This document shows, one piece after another, positions 1-9,960 of a DNA stretch of 64,000 nt. This stretch comes from Pyropia yezoensis (lineage: Eukaryota; Rhodophyta; Bangiophyceae; Bangiales; Bangiaceae), in the NCBI GenBank assembly GCA_009829735.1, contig CM020620.1, positions 9,803,794-9,867,793 of the forward strand. Reading direction: 5' to 3'. Within the stretch, counting starts at the first letter, position 1; every line of letters starts with the position of its first letter. Below the pieces are notes generated by a model. It did not search any database and was not told where the DNA came from. It worked only from the letters and a program-made list of their open reading frames with translations. Position numbers and translations under genes: made by a program.

Positions 1-20
1 GCCCCCCCCCCCCCCCCCCC
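1..20. repeat. C homopolymer at window edge, followed by AG
   Basis: Positions 2-20 are 19 consecutive C followed by AG. It is cut by the window start, so its context is unknown. Similar C runs elsewhere in the window sit directly before splice acceptors, so on the plus strand this could be a polypyrimidine tract; that is inference. Confidence 0.5.
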
Positions 21-663
21 AGCAGGCACCCGCGCGCGCATGCCCACCGCCGCCACGTCGGCGGCGTCGGCTCCCCACACTCCCCCCTCCCCCCCCGCCC
101 CCACCACCTCGACCACCGTCACCCCGCTTGGGTAGGCGCTGCCGCACACCGCATTCACTGTGCCGCCGCCGGCGGTGCCGCCGGGGGAGAGCAGCAGCAG
201 CCCGCCGCCGCCGCCGCCGCCGTCTCGCCATCCCCCCCCGCTCCCCGGTCGCCGCCGCGGTCGTCACCGCCGCCACCGCCAAGGGCGGGTGCGGCCGTCG
301 GGCAGGGCCGCCCACTGCAGGCGGGTGACCCCCCCCGGGCACACCCCCAGTGGCGGCCCGTTGCGGTCGACGTGGCCCGAGGCGGTGGCAAGGTCCGGCC
401 GCGGCGAGGCGCCGCCGCTACCGCCGCCGCCACTGGCCGCGGGGGGGGCGGGGATGGACGCAGGGGTGCACCGTCGCAACGGCCTCGCCGTCGGTGCCTG
501 CCCGCCGCGCAGACGCCCGCCGGCGGGGTGGCGGCGGGGGAGGAGGTCTGCGGCGGCCGCTACGACGGCCAGCACCTCCAGAAGGCCACCCTGCGGCGCC
601 CCGTCAGCGGCGGCGTAAGGCGTGGGCGCGCCCCCCCGCTGTAACCGGGGCACATGCGGCCGC

Positions 664-1113
664 GGGCCGCACTGCCGACGTGCCCGTCCAGTCGCAGGAT
701 GGGGGCGCGGGCGGCGGCCCGCCGGCGGCGGCGGGCCCGCCCAGGGCGGGCGTGGAGAAGGGCTGGGGGGTGGCCCGGCCGTTGGTCACCACCAGCGACA
801 GGGGCTCGCCCACAACTGCGTGGAGGACGGGGGCCCGCCACGCGGTCGGGCGTGGCGGCCGGGGAGAGGCGGGGACGGGAGCGCCGGGGCCGGGGCCGCC
901 AGGAGCGGCGGTCAGCCAAAAGACGGCCCTGCCGGGAAAGGCGGTGCGGGTGGATGGCGGGAGAGAGCCCCCCTGGGGGCACTGTCATTGACCTTCAGGT
1001 GGGGGGAGGCACGCGTCATTGCGAAGCGGCGCGTAGTCCCAGTCGTCGGGCGACGCGGCCAGGTAGTAGGTGCGGGGGGTGATGGCGTGGGCGAGGGGGG
1101 GGCGCACGCGGGG
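664..1113 (-). CDS. Multicopper oxidase/ferroxidase-like exons (partial)
   Basis: Two minus-strand segments in the same frame resemble the start of a ceruloplasmin/hephaestin-type multicopper oxidase. Exon A (1113-993) follows a CTCAG acceptor and encodes RTYYLAASPDDWDYAPLRND, matching the family's 'R-YYIAA-x-WDYAP' start of a cupredoxin domain. Exon B (928 to about 664) carries APVLHAVVGEPLSLVVTN, like the 'GPVLxAxVGDxLxVxxxN' strand of the same domain. In the family this region is followed by copper-binding HPHG; here the sequence continues NGRATPQPFST without it. The obvious donor (992) and acceptor (929) differ by one base in phase, so the exact splice or an indel is unresolved. The 3' part lies toward or beyond the window start. 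Known family members oxidise metal ions or phenolics in extracytoplasmic compartments; function here is inferred. Confidence 0.5.
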
Positions 1114-1643
1114 CTGAGCTCGGAAACGGTACCGTCAGGACCCCACCGCACGACTCTTCTCTGGCGTCCTCGTCACCGGCGCCTGCGTGGCGCTCCCGCT
1201 GGCGGCATACAACCTCGGGTCGACGCACCCCTCGACCGCACTCCACAGCAGCACGCCGGTACACATGGCAGACCACCTCCTTCTCCCCTCCCGTGGGAAA
1301 CGTACATGTACACCTGAGCTTTCGCTGCGGGCACGAGGAAAGTGGGGAGGTCGGCGGGGGGGGCGGCAGCGAAAGGACAGGCACGAGGGAGTCCGACCAC
1401 ACCGGCGCCAATGCGCCGCACCGCGCGTCGTGCGAGGACCGAGGAGCGTCAGCGTCTCGTCTCTGTTCAACCCCCTGGGCGGTTTTCTCACCCAAGCGGC
1501 CCCCATCGCACCACACCCCACTCCCGCTCTGCTGATGTCCTTCCCCCCACCCACCGACGGGTCCCCGCCGCGATGCGTCACGAATGACGGACCCGCCTCA
1601 CGTCTGCTCAGCACTGCCGCACCCCACTTCCCGCTGCCGCCCA

Positions 1644-1670
1644 CCCCCCCCCCCCCCCCCCCCCCCCCCC
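1644..1670. repeat. C27 homopolymer
   Basis: Twenty-seven consecutive C on the plus strand, just downstream (in transcript sense) of the GTACGT donor of the BT1-like gene. In the transcript it would be a G run near the intron 5' end. Confidence 0.8.
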
Positions 1671-1707
1671 TCCCCCCCGCCGCTCGAGAGAAAGCCGGTG
1701 TACGTAC

Positions 1708-2575
1708 CCATCAACGGCGGCAGCAGCCACAGCGACACCCCACACAGCACAGCGCTGGTCGAAACGGACACGGCCGCCTGCACGGCCGGGCTCCCCCACA
1801 GCGACGCCGCCGCCAGGCCGACCGCCCCCGCCGCGACGAGGCCGCCCACCCCAAACACCTCCCGGTGGGCGGCGACGATGGCCCCCCCCCGGGCGCCCCG
1901 CACGGCCCGCTCCTCGCCCACCCACCCCGCCGCGATGGGTACCACCACCTGCGCCGCAAAGGGGGTGGCCACCCACCAAAAGAGCGCCGCGTCCCCGCGG
2001 GCAACGATACCGACCAGGCCCGACGCGCCGAGCGCGCCGACCATGACAAACGCCCACACCGCCGACACGATGTCACCGCCCGTGTCCGGTGCCGCCACCA
2101 TCCGCCGTGTGTAGGCGCCCTCCACCAAAAGGTCCACTGCCAGGGGGGGGGGGGGGGGGGGGGGAGGGGGAAGGGGCAAGAGTACCGTGCAGAATACCAG
2201 AGCCGGAGGTTGCACTCGACCGTCTCGACACAGTCAGCCATCCGCAACGACCGGCGGCCAGGCGATGCAACGAGCCCACTCCAGAAGGGACGGCATGCCT
2301 CCGGGTCTTTCCCAGATGTCTCACCCAGTAGGGAAAAAGCAACCCCGCCACCGCCCCCCTTCGCGCGCGCCCGATTCACCCCCCCAACCCGTACCCGTGG
2401 CGGTCTCCAGGGTCAACACAAACAGAAGCGCAGCGGCAATCGCCCCGCCTCCCCCCGCCCCACGGAGGGGCGCAACGGCCAATGCAATGGCCGCGGCGGT
2501 GCCCGCCACCACCGAGCCGAGCAAGTACGGCCGCTTGTGGTACCCCCCCACCAGGTCCAGGTCGATGCGGGGGAC
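1708..2575 (-). CDS. BT1/folate-biopterin transporter-like gene, central exons only
   Basis: Two minus-strand exons fit together in phase: exon 2575-2395 (acceptor TTGAG, donor GTACGG) and exon 2136-1708 (acceptor CTGGCAG preceded by a C22 polypyrimidine tract, donor GTACGT); the 258-bp intron splits a Val codon. The first exon encodes GGYHKRPYLLGSVVAG, equivalent to the conserved basic loop before a membrane helix in the BT1 family (major facilitator-like). The second begins VDLLVEGAYTRRM and continues GGDIVSAVWAF, matching the family's 'D-VEGxY...G.D.V.FVW' segment, followed by three or four hydrophobic helices. Only about 203 of the usual 450-550 residues are visible. I find no N-terminal helices upstream, where AT-rich repeat begins, and no later helices before the oxidase exons. 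It is probably a truncated gene or has distant exons. Members transport folates, pterins or related solutes; the substrate here is unknown. Confidence 0.6.
2143..2164 (-). promoter_or_regulatory. C22 tract before splice acceptor
   Basis: On the minus strand, 22 C followed by CTGGCAG lead directly into the exon starting at 2136. The junction is phase-consistent with the upstream donor at 2394, so the homopolymer acts as the polypyrimidine tract of a probable intron. Confidence 0.55.
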
Positions 2576-2789
2576 CTCAACAAAACAGTGCGCGATTGGC
2601 GCTGACTGAAGTTCCTCGCGTTTGTGTTCTTCTTCACATTGACCCAAAGAGAGGCAGAAAAGAAAACGCTCCGAGGAGCCCGCAGCCCTGTGAGTCAGAG
2701 CATGGATGGCAAAAACGTATCGTTTTGCCTATCCGATTTGTTTAATACGTTTATAGATTAATTTTTCAGATTAATACAATTTCTTCTGT

Positions 2790-3126
2790 TTTATTGCTTT
2801 TAATCCAACCAGAATAATTATGCTCATCAGTCAGGTCTTCAACGAGGCACTTGACAACAAGTTGAACATAATATTTTATATAAGTTTGCTTGGCTCGGTC
2901 GTAGACGTGTGCTTTGTGGTAGGCTCTTCATGGGACCTGTGGGGGTGGTTGTTTATCGTTGGGGGCTCCACGCCCGCCATGCGGGAGATTGGGAAGGCGC
3001 TGGCTGGCATGGCCCCGTCATCATGTGCTGTCAAGAGGTCAACGCAGAAGTCTTTCACTCCCTGATCCGCAACAGGTTGACCCATGGCAATGTGGCCAAG
3101 CTCAAGTTCGTGCACATGAAGCTCAA
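2790..3126 (-). repeat. Dispersed repeat R1, copy a (zincin-like motif remnant)
   Basis: This AT-richer block aligns by eye, with many substitutions and small indels, to 37829-38156 in the same orientation. Shared anchors include CATCAGTCAGGTC, GGGGCTCCACGCCCGCCATG and AGGTTGACCCATGGCA. On the minus strand both copies carry related residues: here ELELGHIAMGQPVADQG, in the other copy EHEFGHRAMGQPAADEG. The latter contains HEFGH, the zinc-binding motif of many metallopeptidases, so the repeat may be a decayed peptidase gene fragment. Neither copy has a long intact frame. It lies just upstream of the incomplete BT1-like gene. Confidence 0.55.
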
Positions 3127-3511
3127 CCTAAACTTTAGTGGACGGCGTCGACATGAGTGAGGACGACCAGAACTTCTTCAGTTCGGTCGCTGCGCAGGAT
3201 GGGGAGAGCGGTGAGGCTGACGGTGGTGTGGATGAGGGCGAACGACGTCTGGAGTCGGCAGAGGAATGAGTTGCCTGTCTCGCCGACGCCCCTGCGACGC
3301 CGCCGATGTCCAGCGGGCGACCATCGCATCCTCAGCTTCCAGGAGGGCTTCTTAGGGATGGACAAAGGGGATCGGTTGGAGGAATACAATTGCCGCCGCC
3401 GTCGCCTCAACCTTACATGGTCCCGGATTCCTCGATGGGAAAGCTTGTTGCTCAATGTCTATTGACTTCACCACCCTTTCCCCCACGACCCCCCACCCGC
3501 CACCAGTCCTC
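3127..3511. other. Gap between repeat R1a and Ala-rich gene
   Basis: Moderate-GC sequence with short frames on both strands. I recognise no domain, RNA or repeat here. Confidence 0.4.
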
Positions 3512-4633
3512 TCACCACTTGCGCTTCCGCGCCCGCTCCGACGATGCCGGCACCCGCTGGCCCGCCTGGAACGATCGCCTGAGGAACCGCTGCGCGACCG
3601 CCGCCGCTGGGTCCACCCCCCGACGGGCGCCCCCGCCCGGCGTGGCCACGGTGGCGGCAGAAGCTGCAACAGAGGCTCCCCCCGCCCCCTTTCTCCCCCC
3701 CTCAGCAACACCCCCAGGTAAGGAGGGCCGAAGAGCCACAACCTCTACCCCCGGCCCCGCCTCGGGCACCAGCCGCCGTGGGCGGCGGCCCGCCGCGGCG
3801 GCGGCGGCCGCCACCCCGCCGGCTCGCGGCGCGCGCAAGACCTCCGCTTGGCGCGCCGCAACGGCCGCCGCGGTCGCCACCGCCGCCGCATCGGCCGCGT
3901 CGGCCGCCGCCGTGCCCACCGCGGCAGCCACGGCGGCGCGCGCCAAGAGCGCCTCGGGGAGAAGGCGGGCGCCACCGCCGCCGCCGCCACTGACCCCTCC
4001 ACCCCCGTCCCCACCCCCCCCACCACCGCCGGGCGGATCACGCGCAGGCACATCCGCCGGAGACTCTGCTGCCAGTCGCCGCTTCTTGCGCGCGTTGCGT
4101 GCGGCGGTCGCCGCCCGGCGGCGTCCGGCGCCGCCTGACGCCCGCTCCGCCTCCCGCAGAGCCTCGGCGGTGGAGCGGGCGGCTGAAAGGGAGACCTCTT
4201 CCGGGGGGGCGTCCGAGTCTGAGCCGGCGCCGTCGGCGGGGGCAGCCACGTCCACGTCGACTGACGCCGCGGTCGAGGCCGCCGTTGTGGGCGCAGCGTC
4301 TGCCGCCTTGTCTGCGGCGGCTGCAGCCCCCGGTGCGGCCTCCAACAACGCTGGGACCGCCTCGACAGCCGGAACCTCCGCTGCCCCCTCCATAGAGACG
4401 GCAGGGACGTGCCGGCGAGGGGACGCAGAGCGTGCACCGGCGGCGGACACATCTTCTCCGCCGTCGCCCGTCGCCGTCGTTGCCGCCGCTGCCGCCGTCT
4501 CCGTCGCTGGTGCCGCCTCCGTCGCTGGTGCCGCACCCGTCGCCTTCGCCGCCGCCGTGCGTCGTCGCCGCGCGGGGGTGGACGGAGTTTGCAGCGGCGA
4601 CGGTCCCCGCGGCGCGGACCTTGTGCGCACCAT
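3512..4633 (-). CDS. Ala-rich basic, probably nuclear, protein
   Basis: A minus-strand frame stays open from 4945 to a TGA at 3512. I prefer the ATG at 4633 because it begins MVRTRSAPRGPSP with a strongly basic stretch (ARRRRT) typical of a nuclear protein, whereas the upstream extension is proline-rich and unlike a start. The 373-aa product is dominated by alanine, with an acidic Asp/Ser/Glu patch in the middle, a KKRR cluster after it, a Gly-rich tract, and a C-terminus ending FLRRSFQAGQRVPASSERAR followed by a basic KRKW. The terminal basic motif with a preceding FL...RVP loosely resembles NOL7/Utp16-type nucleolar proteins, but this is weak. Function unknown. Confidence 0.45.
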   Translation of the reverse strand: MVRTRSAPRGPSPLQTPSTPARRRRTAAAKATGAAPATEAAPATETAAAAATTATGDGGEDVSAAGARSASPRRHVPAVSMEGAAEVPAVEAVPALLEAAPGAAAAADKAADAAPTTAASTAASVDVDVAAPADGAGSDSDAPPEEVSLSAARSTAEALREAERASGGAGRRRAATAARNARKKRRLAAESPADVPARDPPGGGGGGGDGGGGVSGGGGGGARLLPEALLARAAVAAAVGTAAADAADAAAVATAAAVAARQAEVLRAPRAGGVAAAAAAAGRRPRRLVPEAGPGVEVVALRPSLPGGVAEGGRKGAGGASVAASAATVATPGGGARRGVDPAAAVAQRFLRRSFQAGQRVPASSERARKRKW

Positions 4634-5587
4634 GGCGAGGGCGCGACGGGGACGGGGGGGCGGGAACGGAAGGGGATGGGCGTGGAGGCTCTTCGACAGA
4701 TACCACAACGAGCGTGTCACGGTCAGGTGGTGGGGCGGGTCTTCGGTGAGAGGAACAGGTAAGGGAAGAGGAGCGGGGGCGAGAGGGGGGGTGAGGGCGG
4801 GCGCGTTCGGCTTGGCACCGACCAGAGGGTCTGGGCGACGTTGGCCGAAGAACGGAATCTCACGTCGTCGTGCCGCGAACGCCGCCGGCGCCGCCGCCGT
4901 CGCCTCTTGTTGTGTCAAGAGGACATGACACGTGGCGAAGTCCATCGTAACTGGACACGAGTTTCATTTTCATTTGTTGTCATGTGTAAGCAGGCTCGTT
5001 TCGTCACGCCTGCCGGTTGGTGGGCTCACGACTGTTTATCTCGTGGTGGTGACGCACAGACGCAGGAGCCTCGCAGGGTGTGCGCACATGGAGGCGCGCT
5101 CAAGGGTGGGCACATGGAGACACACAAGGAAAAGCAGTCCCTCTCGTGACATCTTACGCAAAGATGAACCGCCCCCGGCCCAAACAACCCTGTTGTTCCT
5201 GTGCGCCAGCGCTCAAGTGCCGTGCAACCCCGCTCGAGTATTTGCCTCCCTTCTATGGCTGGCAGGCAGAGGGAACGTTCTCAATAGACACATCATCCTC
5301 GACCACAGTGGAAAGCGTACAGTTGCGAGCAACGAGCACATGTGTTTATGGAGCGCCGGGTAGGCACGTAGTCCCAAAAAAGCCGCCATTGCATAGACGG
5401 CGCGACCGCATGGAGAGTCGACGGGGCGACCCGAACGGCTAAGTGCCGGCGATAGTAGCAGCGGGTGTCACCCCTGCCGCATCGCCGCGCTCTCTCTTGC
5501 CGCTGCGAACCACTCTAGGCCGTCCCCCCCCCCCCCCCCCCGCCCAGCCTCCCAAACCAGAAGGCCGGAAAGGAAACAAAGTAGGGA
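4634..5587. other. Intergenic stretch, no recognisable gene
   Basis: Frames of up to about 140 codons exist on the plus strand (for example 4932-5363) but their composition shows no domain or family signature. A C18 run lies at 5524-5541. It probably holds the 5' side of the Ala-rich gene and the 3' flank of the BTB gene. Confidence 0.4.
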
Positions 5588-7267
5588 TCACTGAGGCAAG
5601 GACGGGGCCAACCCATACACCGTCGCGCCGACAACCAGCGAGTCGGTCGCCTCGTCCACAAATCCTTGTGACGGGTCCCGCAGCCGTGGCAGCGCGAGCG
5701 CCCGGTGAAAGCCCCAGTGGTCCGAAGTCGCCGTAAAGTAATGCTGGGAGCTGTAGCTGATGCTTGCCGCCGGGTTCTTGCGGTTGAGGATGAAGATGTC
5801 AAACGAGGCGGTCTTGTCAATCGTCTCCCGCTTGGAAGCCGACCGTGCCTGCAGGTAGACGCTAATATACTCGCCCCGTGCCTTGCCATACCCATTGACG
5901 TAGACCTTGAGGCGGACGAGCACCTCCCCCGACTGCTCCAGTGCCCACGGCGTGTATTGTTCCTCTTCCGTGTGGGTGGCCACCGCGTGTGCAGCCGACG
6001 CACCACAGAGGACGTGCGCAAACGAAAAGGCCCGGTCACTGCGCTTGCGCGGTTTGAGGTGCGACCCCGACCGGAGGAGGCTGCTCAACGAAAAGGGTGA
6101 CGCCGCCCGCGCCACGAGCACCGTCTTGAGTAGCCGTTCCCGGAAGCGCGACGACCGGCACGCTGTCACCGAGTGGGAGACCAATGCCAGGTCCGTGTCG
6201 CTCATGTCCGAAAAGTGGACCAGCTCCAGCAGCGACTCCATCTGGTCCGCCCGCGCAGCCGGCGCGTGCTCAACCCACCGAACCACCGCCTCAAAGACGT
6301 TGGCCTCGGAGCGGATGACGAGCTGCTCGGATGACAAGAGCTGCCGCAGGAGCTCAACGGGGCATTCAAGAAAGGGCGCAGACCGGCCGAGCTCCTCAAA
6401 ATGCTTCTCCATGACCGACTGGCACGCCGTTTGGAGGTCAAACAGCGTGAAGTGCTCGGCAGACGACAAGAGGGCCAGGGCGTTGCCGACCGATAGGCGG
6501 GAGATGAGGTAGCCCTCGACAAACCGCTCGAGCGTGTCCAGGTTGTACATCCGCGCTGCGTCGAGCGCCAGCAGCGCCTCGTCCTCGTCCTCAATCCGCG
6601 CATGGGCGGTATAAATAAACTGGAGGGCCACCCGCAGGGACCGCGGGTGCACGCCGTGGAGTGTCACCTCCGCGGCGGTCCGCTCCTTCATGTCCGACAC
6701 AAACATGGCGCGGAAGACGGGCGACGCGGCCGCCAGCACCGCCCGGTGCGCGGAAAACGCCTCGTTGCCCGCCACCAGCCGCACGTCACACAGCTGCCGC
6801 AGCTGTTCATCCTCCAGCATGTGCGTCAGGATGAGGCGGCACGACTCGGGGGAATCGAGGCCCGCGGGGCTCGCCCCGCCGGCAACCCCCACCGCCCCAT
6901 CCCCGCCGGCGCACCCGCGGCCGGGCGACCGCAAGTCCCCACAGCTGCTCGCGCCACACGCGGCTGGCGAGACGGCCGCACCAACCATGCTGTTGCTGCT
7001 GCTGCTGCTGCTGCCAAACAGGCGCAGCCGGTGGCTTGGCCGCGCGACCCCGCCCGCACCCCCAACGCCCGGGCTGGCCCCACCGCCCAGGCCGCTTCCA
7101 CCTCCACCGCCGACGCCGTCGCCACCCGCACCCGCACCCGCACCGCCCTCCCCGCTGCCGCCCCCGTCACCGACGCCAAGGGGCAGCGCGCCGGCCGACG
7201 CGGCCGACGCGCCACCCCCACCGCCCATGCCAGGCCGGTCCCGCTCCACCGTCGCCGACGATGCCAT
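5588..7267 (-). CDS. BTB-BACK-MATH domain protein
   Basis: One uninterrupted minus-strand frame of 559 aa, ATG at 7267 to TGA at 5588. Residues 1-140 are Gly/Ser/Ala low complexity, including a Ser tract from a CTG/GCT microsatellite near 6985-7015. Residues ~150-250 form a BTB/POZ domain: CDVRLVAGNEAFSAHRAVLA, SPVFRAMF, then LRVALQFIYT. Residues ~255-370 form a BACK domain, with NALALLSSAEHF and NVFEAVVRWVEH. Residues ~408-555 look like a MATH domain, with RLKVYVNGYGKARGEYISVY, HYFTATSDHWGFHRALAL and a closing DSLVVGATV strand. Proteins with BTB plus MATH usually act as substrate adaptors for cullin-3 ubiquitin ligases, the MATH part binding substrate; that role is inferred. The order BTB-BACK-MATH differs from the common animal and plant MATH-BTB order. 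The gene appears intact and intronless. Confidence 0.85.
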   Translation of the reverse strand: MASSATVERDRPGMGGGGGASAASAGALPLGVGDGGGSGEGGAGAGAGGDGVGGGGGSGLGGGASPGVGGAGGVARPSHRLRLFGSSSSSSNSMVGAAVSPAACGASSCGDLRSPGRGCAGGDGAVGVAGGASPAGLDSPESCRLILTHMLEDEQLRQLCDVRLVAGNEAFSAHRAVLAAASPVFRAMFVSDMKERTAAEVTLHGVHPRSLRVALQFIYTAHARIEDEDEALLALDAARMYNLDTLERFVEGYLISRLSVGNALALLSSAEHFTLFDLQTACQSVMEKHFEELGRSAPFLECPVELLRQLLSSEQLVIRSEANVFEAVVRWVEHAPAARADQMESLLELVHFSDMSDTDLALVSHSVTACRSSRFRERLLKTVLVARAASPFSLSSLLRSGSHLKPRKRSDRAFSFAHVLCGASAAHAVATHTEEEQYTPWALEQSGEVLVRLKVYVNGYGKARGEYISVYLQARSASKRETIDKTASFDIFILNRKNPAASISYSSQHYFTATSDHWGFHRALALPRLRDPSQGFVDEATDSLVVGATVYGLAPSLPQ

Positions 7268-7429
7268 GACAAGGTCCCCGCCTGCAACGCTGCGGTCGCT
7301 CCGGTCCCCCCCGAGGCCACAAGGATAGAAAGGCGCGAGGCGAAAGGGCGGATAAAAGAAAAAGGGGGACCGGGGAGGAAGGGGGGGAGGCAGCAGGTAC
7401 CAAAGGAGGGATACCCCGGGGCACCGTCG

Positions 7430-7614
7430 TCACTCGCCCGGCGTGTGCGGCGCGGCAGTCAGCGTGCAGTGGCGACGGCAAAAGTCGGCGGCGTCGCAAC
7501 AGGCGGCGGGAGCAAACACAGGGTAAAGGCGGGGACAGACGCGGCCAGACCAGCAGGTCTGATGTAGGGCGCAGTCGTCGATGGCCGCACACCCCAGCCC
7601 CGCCTCTGCTCCCG
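7430..7614 (-). CDS. Cys-rich C-terminal exon, unrecognised
   Basis: The last ~60 codons of a minus-strand frame ending at 7430 encode a compact cysteine pattern: CAAIDDCALHQTCWSGRVC, then about eleven residues, then CCDAADFCRRHC, before the stop. The spacing (C-x5-C-x5-C-x5-C-x11-CC-x4-C-x3-C) is unlike the low-complexity translation around it and suggests a disulfide-bonded secreted domain. A GGAGCAG acceptor lies just upstream at about 7609. Upstream exons should lie at higher coordinates, in the GC-rich block to about 9.9 kb, but I could not identify them. Family unknown. Confidence 0.35.
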
Positions 7615-8742
7615 CCCCAAACCGCCGCCGCTGCCGGGCTCTTGAGCGCCCACCCCCGGCAGTCGCCCGCGGCGCAGCGTGCGGCGCGCGGCGGGACGGG
7701 CGCGCCTCACTCCCGCTCCCCCCCCCCCCCCCCCCCCCGCCCACCCTCACCCGCCCCCCCCACCACGCGTCCCTCGTCCCGCCAGGCGTGTCACGCACGG
7801 CGGCGGGCGGGTGCGGGCGGCGCGGGGTCGGACTGCGGCGGGGGGTCGGATTGCGGCGGGGGGCCAAGCACAGCAAGGGGGGAAATGGATACCGCCACCG
7901 CCACCGCCACCCCCCCCCCCCCCCCCCCCCGCCAACCTCCCACCCCCCCCCCCCCTTGCTCCCTCTCTCCCCCTCCCTTCGTCCCCACCCCACCCTCGCA
8001 GCCCCCCCAAGCGTCGCGCTCGTCCCCCCCTAATGAGCCCCTGTCTGGCAGTGCAGCGTGGCGTTCCGTATCCGCCGGTGCTCCCCTCTCCGCCGCCGCC
8101 GCCGTCCGGCTGGCCTTGCGCGCACGCGCCGGCGCGGGGCAAGTGCAGGGGAGGGGGGGTGGCGGGGACAGGGCAGGGGGAGGGAAACCGCCCCGTCCCG
8201 CTGCCCTGCCAGTGGCGTGCGGGAGTGCCTCTCCCCCCACCCCCCCCCTCCCCCCCCCCCACGCCAGGGAGGTCAATGAGGGGGCAACCCCCCACAGGAT
8301 GTCGAAGCGCCGACCGCCCGCCCGCCCGCCCGCCCGCCCGCCTGCGTGCCCCACCCCCCCCCCCCCACCGCCGCCCCAGTCGCCACCCTCCCAGCCCCGC
8401 CCTGCGCGCGCGGCCGACGCGCTGGCACGCCCGAGCGGGATGCAGCAGCGGTGGCTCACCCCGCCACCGCCGGCAAGCTGCGGCTGGGTGCGCGGCAGCG
8501 GCGGCTAGGCCAGACCCGCCGGCGCCTGAGCAGCGGGACAGCCCCGCCCCCGCGCCCAGGCGTGCGCCCCCCCGCAACCTCCCCTGCCGCCGCCCCTGCC
8601 CCCTCCCCGCCGCGCGCGCGCGCGGCAGCAGCGCCGCGTCGGCGACGGCAGCAGCGCCTGGATCCACCCCGCGCCGTGGCCGCACTTGATTGCACTCGGC
8701 CGCGGGGAGGTGGGGGCCACCACACCCTCCGCCCGCCCCCCT

Positions 8743-8776
<34 letters not shown>

Positions 8777-9960
8777 ACACGCCGCGGGTGTAGTGGTGGC
8801 CCCTCGCGCGCCACCGGGCCCCGGCCACGACGGCCAAGCCCCCGCCCACGGGGCGCTGGAGGGGCGCGCTGCGGGGGTCCGCCGCTGTCTGAGGCGCCGC
8901 GGACGTGCCCAGGCAAGCCGCCGCCGCCGCGCCGCCGCCGCCGCGTCTGGTGCTCGGCGGCGGCCGTCGTCCCCCCCCTCCCCTCCGCCGACCACTACCT
9001 ACCCCCACCTGCGTGCGGCGGTCAATGAAGAGCAGCAGCCCACAGTCGCGGCGCGCGCGCCGGGCCGCCGTGGCGTGCACGGCGCAAGTGCGGCTGGGGG
9101 GTCGGCTGCCACCAGCACAACCACCACCACACCCCCCTCCCCCAGCCCTGAGCGGCTGACGCCAACCACCCCCCCGCCCCCCTCCCCCCCCACCGCCCCC
9201 CCCGCCAATGCACGTATAGAGTGCAGGGGGGAAGAAATTGTCGGCCGCGCCGCCGCGGGCGGCCGACGCGGAGCGTGCCAGCCCGCCACGCCCGGCGCGT
9301 CCCGGCGACGGCGGCGTGCACGCTGCTGCCCGCGAGCAAAGCCACCGCGTCGCGCGCGCGTGGCGTGGGGAGGACGGCGCACGCCGCTCGCCAGCTCGGC
9401 CGTCACCCCCCATCACCCAAACCCCCACCCGTCCCCCACGTCCAATTCATGCACTGTGGCAGACCGACCAGGCGGGCCGCCACGCCAGACCATCATGCAT
9501 GCCATCGTCGCCGCGTGGGAGTGGAAGGGGGGGGGGGAGGGGGGGGGGCAAGGGGCCAAGAGGAAGAGCCGCGGGCTAAAGCCAAGGTCTTGTAAGCATG
9601 GCGCCGGCTGTGTGCCGGGCCAGGTGGGCGGGGGCATGCGCCAAGCCGGGATGTGGAGGCGACAAGCAGTTGGGTGGGGGGGGGGGGGGTGCGGCAGGAG
9701 CGCCAATGCAGGCGGGGGTCGGCGGCCGGCCACTGGGCGACAAGCCGCGGCGTGGCCTCTGCAGCGCTGCCAACGGCAGAGCCGCCTCGTGCGGTGACAG
9801 AGACCGAGTCAACGGCTGAGCCGGGGTGTTGGGCAGCACGCGGTCACTCGAGTCAGTACATGTCATGGAACTTCTTGAGTCCTGTGCGCAACAGAATCCT
9901 CTTGTATTTAGCGAAGCTCCTGTATGACCTGGCCATGGAAGTGCTGCACGCAAGCGCGAA
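7615..9960. other. Very GC-rich block, exons unresolved
   Basis: About 2.3 kb with long stop-free frames on every strand, made of Pro/Ala/Gly/Arg low complexity, so frame length is not evidence of coding. It holds C runs at 7718-7738 (21), 7910-7930 (21) and 8744-8776 (33) and a short CCCG tandem near 8317-8342. It probably contains upstream exons and introns of the Cys-rich gene on the minus strand. I cannot place exon boundaries. Confidence 0.4.
8744..8776. repeat. C33 homopolymer
   Basis: Thirty-three consecutive C, followed by ACACGCCGCG. Probably intronic or intergenic; no exon junction could be tied to it. Confidence 0.85.

Noticed and set aside
1187-2605. 472-codon plus-strand frame
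   Set aside because: It lies antisense to the BT1-like and oxidase-like exons, which have family motifs and phase-consistent splicing; its product is low complexity.
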